DNA of 8,927 bases, from positions 1-8,927 of the forward strand of contig CAMTJK010000138.1 of the NCBI GenBank assembly GCA_947072805.1. Reading direction: 5' to 3'. The notes below the pieces were generated by a model that did no database searches, was not told where the DNA came from, and was given only the letters and a program-made list of their open reading frames with translations. The position numbers were made by a program, and so were the translations under genes. Source of the DNA: an uncultured Prevotella sp. Its GTDB lineage: Bacteria; Bacteroidota; Bacteroidia; Bacteroidales; Bacteroidaceae. This document shows positions 7,069 to 8,927 of the stretch, piece after piece (the first letter of the stretch is position 1; each line of letters opens with the position of its first letter).

Positions 7069-7114
7069 ACATTATTATATAAGTATATTTACGCCCTTTG
7101 CGTATTGATGTAGC

Positions 7115-7915
7115 TTATTTGGGCTGTTTGCCGATGTAAGCCAGTATACCTCCGTCCACGTAGAGCACGTGACCGTTTACGGCGTCTGAAGCATGCGATG
7201 CGAGGAACACAGCCGGTCCTCCCAGCTCTTCGGGGTCGAGCCAGCGTCCTGCCGGTGTCTTTGCGCAGATGAAGCTGTCGAACGGGTGACGGCTTCCGTC
7301 AGCCTGACGCTCACGCAATGGAGCTGTCTGCGGAGTGGCTATGTATCCCGGGCCAATGCCGTTGCACTGTATGTTGTACTCGCCGTATTCAGAGCAGATG
7401 TTGCGTGTAAGCATCTTCAGACCGCCTTTTGCGGCAGCGTAAGCCGATACCGTTTCGCGTCCGAGTTCGCTCATCATTGAGCATATATTGATAATCTTGC
7501 CCTCTCTGCGTTCCATCATCTCGGGAATTACAGCAGACGATACGATGAACGGACCTACGAGGTCAATGTCTATTACCTGCTGGAACTCCTCGCGCTTCAT
7601 CTCGTGCATGGGTATGCGTTTGATGATGCCGGCGTTGTTTACGAGAATGTCTATCTGTCCCACCTCTTCGTGTATCTTCTGCACGAGAGCCTTCACGTCA
7701 TCCTCCTTTGTCACGTCGCAAACGTAGCCTTTCACGTTTTCGATGCCGGCCTCTTTGTAGTTGGCCAGACCTCTTTCGAGTGCAGCCTCGTTGATGTCGT
7801 TGAAGATGATGTTCTTAATTCCGGCGGCAACAAATGCTTTTGCTATGTTGAAGCCGATACCGTAGGAAGCGCCTGTTATCCAGGCGTTCTTTCCCTCTAA
7901 TGAAAACATGTTCAT
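7115..7915 (-). CDS. kduD: SDR dehydrogenase, gluconate 5-dehydrogenase / KduD type
   Basis: This is a classical short-chain dehydrogenase of 266 residues. The cofactor motif TGASYGIG is at 14-21, NNAG at 93-96, and the catalytic residues are S146, Y159 and K163 (YAAAK). The sequence strongly resembles the gluconate 5-dehydrogenase family (stretches such as KIINICSMMSELGRE, IQCNGIGPGYIATPQTAP and the C-terminal YVDGGILAYIGK). Beside kduI, however, the expected job is the 2-dehydro-3-deoxy-D-gluconate 5-dehydrogenase step: 2,5-diketo-3-deoxygluconate to 2-keto-3-deoxygluconate with NAD(P)H in the cytoplasm. D118 lies where many SDRs have the tetrad Asn (IDIDLVG); I recall the same Asp in Streptococcus Ga5DH, so it is probably a family trait. 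The gene lies 73 bp downstream of kduI on the same strand, with no terminator between, and is probably co-transcribed. The symbol rests on context. Confidence 0.88.
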   Translation of the reverse strand: MNMFSLEGKNAWITGASYGIGFNIAKAFVAAGIKNIIFNDINEAALERGLANYKEAGIENVKGYVCDVTKEDDVKALVQKIHEEVGQIDILVNNAGIIKRIPMHEMKREEFQQVIDIDLVGPFIVSSAVIPEMMERREGKIINICSMMSELGRETVSAYAAAKGGLKMLTRNICSEYGEYNIQCNGIGPGYIATPQTAPLRERQADGSRHPFDSFICAKTPAGRWLDPEELGGPAVFLASHASDAVNGHVLYVDGGILAYIGKQPK

Positions 7916-7988
7916 ATCGTATAATATTTGTTTATGTTTTTGTTCTGTCTTTGTTTCTGTCTGCCTCTTTCGGCGTTGTGCCTGCGTC

Positions 7989-8834
7989 TTATTTCAGGTC
8001 TGTAATCTTCGAGAAGTCCTGGTCGCCGTAGTCAAGGTTTTCTCCGCCCATACCCCATATGAAGGTATAGTTGTGTGTGGCGGCAGCCGAGTGTATGCTC
8101 CATTCGGGTGAGAGCACAGCCTGGTCGCCCTTCATCCATATGTGTCGTGTCTCGTTCACCTCGCCCATAAAGTGGCATACGGCCTGCTCCTCGGGCACTT
8201 CAAAGTAGAAGTAAGCCTCCATGCGGCGGCTGTGTACGTGAGCCGGCATGGTGTTCCATACGCTTCCGGTGGCAAGTTCGGTCATACCCATCTGCAGCTG
8301 GCATGTGGGTAGCACCTGGTTTACGAGCATCTTGTTTATGTTGCGTTCGTTGCTCATCTCCAGGCTTCCCATGTGAGCCACCACGGCGTCGTCTTTTGTC
8401 ACCTTCTTGCAGGGATATTCCTTGTGTGCGGTGACGCTGTTGAAGTAGAACTTTGCAGGATTGCTTCCGTCCTTCGATGCGAAGAACACGTCGCGGTCGC
8501 CTCTACCCACGTAGAGAGCCTCTTTGAAGCCGAGCACAAATTCCTCGTCGCCCACTTTCACTATGCCCTCGCCTTGTCCTACGTTGAATATTCCTATTTC
8601 GCGGCGCGTTGTGAAGTAGTCGGCTTTCAGCGGGTCTATGGCTTCGAGCTTCAGTGTCTCTGCCACGGGCATGGCGCCTCCCACTACCATGCGGTCGTAC
8701 ATAGAATAGACCATATTTACCTCGTCGGCGGCGAAGACCTTCTCTATAAGGAAGTCGCGGCGTATGCGAGCGGTATCATAACTCTTTGCATCTTCAGGAT
8801 GAGATGCGTAGCGAATTTCATAATTTGTCTTCAT
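7989..8834 (-). CDS. kduI: 5-dehydro-4-deoxy-D-glucuronate isomerase
   Basis: KduI isomerises 5-keto-4-deoxyuronate, the product that forms when polysaccharide lyases cleave pectin or glycosaminoglycans, to 2,5-diketo-3-deoxygluconate in the cytoplasm. At 281 residues it matches the family's usual length of about 278. The cupin metal site is complete: H199 and H201 in PAHVH, E206 in RRMEAY and H248 in SIHSA, equivalent to H196, H198, E203 and H245 of the E. coli enzyme. Other family stretches include FTTRREIGIFNVGG-like sequence near 74-86 and HIWMKGDQAVLSPEWSIH at 231-248. It is the first gene of a probable kduI-kduD operon, and a near-palindrome lies 46-75 bases upstream of its start, a likely regulatory site. 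No lyase or transporter gene is visible in the window. Confidence 0.96.
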   Translation of the reverse strand: MKTNYEIRYASHPEDAKSYDTARIRRDFLIEKVFAADEVNMVYSMYDRMVVGGAMPVAETLKLEAIDPLKADYFTTRREIGIFNVGQGEGIVKVGDEEFVLGFKEALYVGRGDRDVFFASKDGSNPAKFYFNSVTAHKEYPCKKVTKDDAVVAHMGSLEMSNERNINKMLVNQVLPTCQLQMGMTELATGSVWNTMPAHVHSRRMEAYFYFEVPEEQAVCHFMGEVNETRHIWMKGDQAVLSPEWSIHSAAATHNYTFIWGMGGENLDYGDQDFSKITDLK

Positions 8835-8879
8835 ATCAGTATTTTAATTTGTTTATAGTGCGTAGCCTTAATGTGCAAA

Positions 8880-8909
8880 CAAATTGAAAGAAAGCTTGTT
8901 TTCAATTTG
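8880..8909. promoter_or_regulatory. Near-palindrome upstream of kduI, candidate operator
   Basis: CAAATTGAAA (8880-8889) and TTTCAATTTG (8900-8909) form a perfect 10-bp inverted repeat. The 10-base centre contains the self-complementary AAGCTT (8892-8897), so 26 of 30 positions are symmetric. A third similar half-site, TTTTAATTTG, lies at 8842-8851, next to the kduI start. No T-run follows on either strand, which argues against a terminator. No consensus -7 element is seen nearby, so its relation to the transcription start is unknown. Confidence 0.5.
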
Positions 8910-8927
8910 CCGAGTGCAGCCTAACTT

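Noticed and set aside
7916..7988. T/G/C-rich stretch with partial TTCTGTCT repeats between kduI and kduD
   Set aside because: The repeats are short and imperfect in a skewed composition; no hairpin, terminator or small gene is supported.
8373..8858. 161-residue open frame antisense to kduI
   Set aside because: It is rich in Cys, His and Val with no family features and mirrors the KduI codons; kduI itself has the full metal site.

Overview
The window looks like ordinary chromosome from a Bacteroidota bacterium, most likely order Bacteroidales and Prevotella/Bacteroides-like. The reasons are a single-chain SecD-SecF fusion, Bacteroidales-type promoter elements (TAnnTTTG at -7 with TTTG about 19 bases upstream), A-rich leaders without a clear Shine-Dalgarno, a lipoprotein carrying a Cys-Ser-Asp-Asp-Asp surface-export signal, and an adjacent kduI/kduD-type pair. 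The genus is inferred from gene style, not from a database search.

Layout, left to right. Positions 1-90 probably hold the 3' end of a rightward gene whose reading frame cannot be fixed. A strong intrinsic terminator (95-133) closes the leftward secDF gene (164-3175). Upstream of secDF, also leftward, is a two-gene unit: a rhomboid intramembrane protease (4364-5287) overlapping by 8 bp a membrane-anchored endonuclease/exonuclease/phosphatase-fold protein (3286-4371). A divergent 233-bp region (5288-5520) carries the rhomboid promoter and the promoter of a rightward HU-type DNA-binding protein gene (5521-5793), which ends in a classic terminator. Next, rightward, is a lipoprotein alpha/beta hydrolase (5975-6952) with an Asp/Asn repeat stalk. 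It converges on the leftward pair kduI (7989-8834) and kduD/gluconate 5-dehydrogenase-type SDR (7115-7915), with a long hairpin between the convergent ends.

Functionally the window mixes housekeeping envelope genes (protein export, membrane proteolysis, a probable periplasmic phosphodiesterase-fold enzyme), a nucleoid protein, a probable surface esterase/peptidase, and a two-step uronate catabolic module that would turn the unsaturated uronate released by polysaccharide lyases towards 2-keto-3-deoxygluconate. No gap exceeds 300 bases, and no tRNA, rRNA, IS element, CRISPR array or phage gene is visible. I found no convincing novel system. The most interesting signals are small: a near-palindrome upstream of kduI, an inverted repeat bracketing the rhomboid -7 element, and the repeat stalk of the hydrolase lipoprotein.
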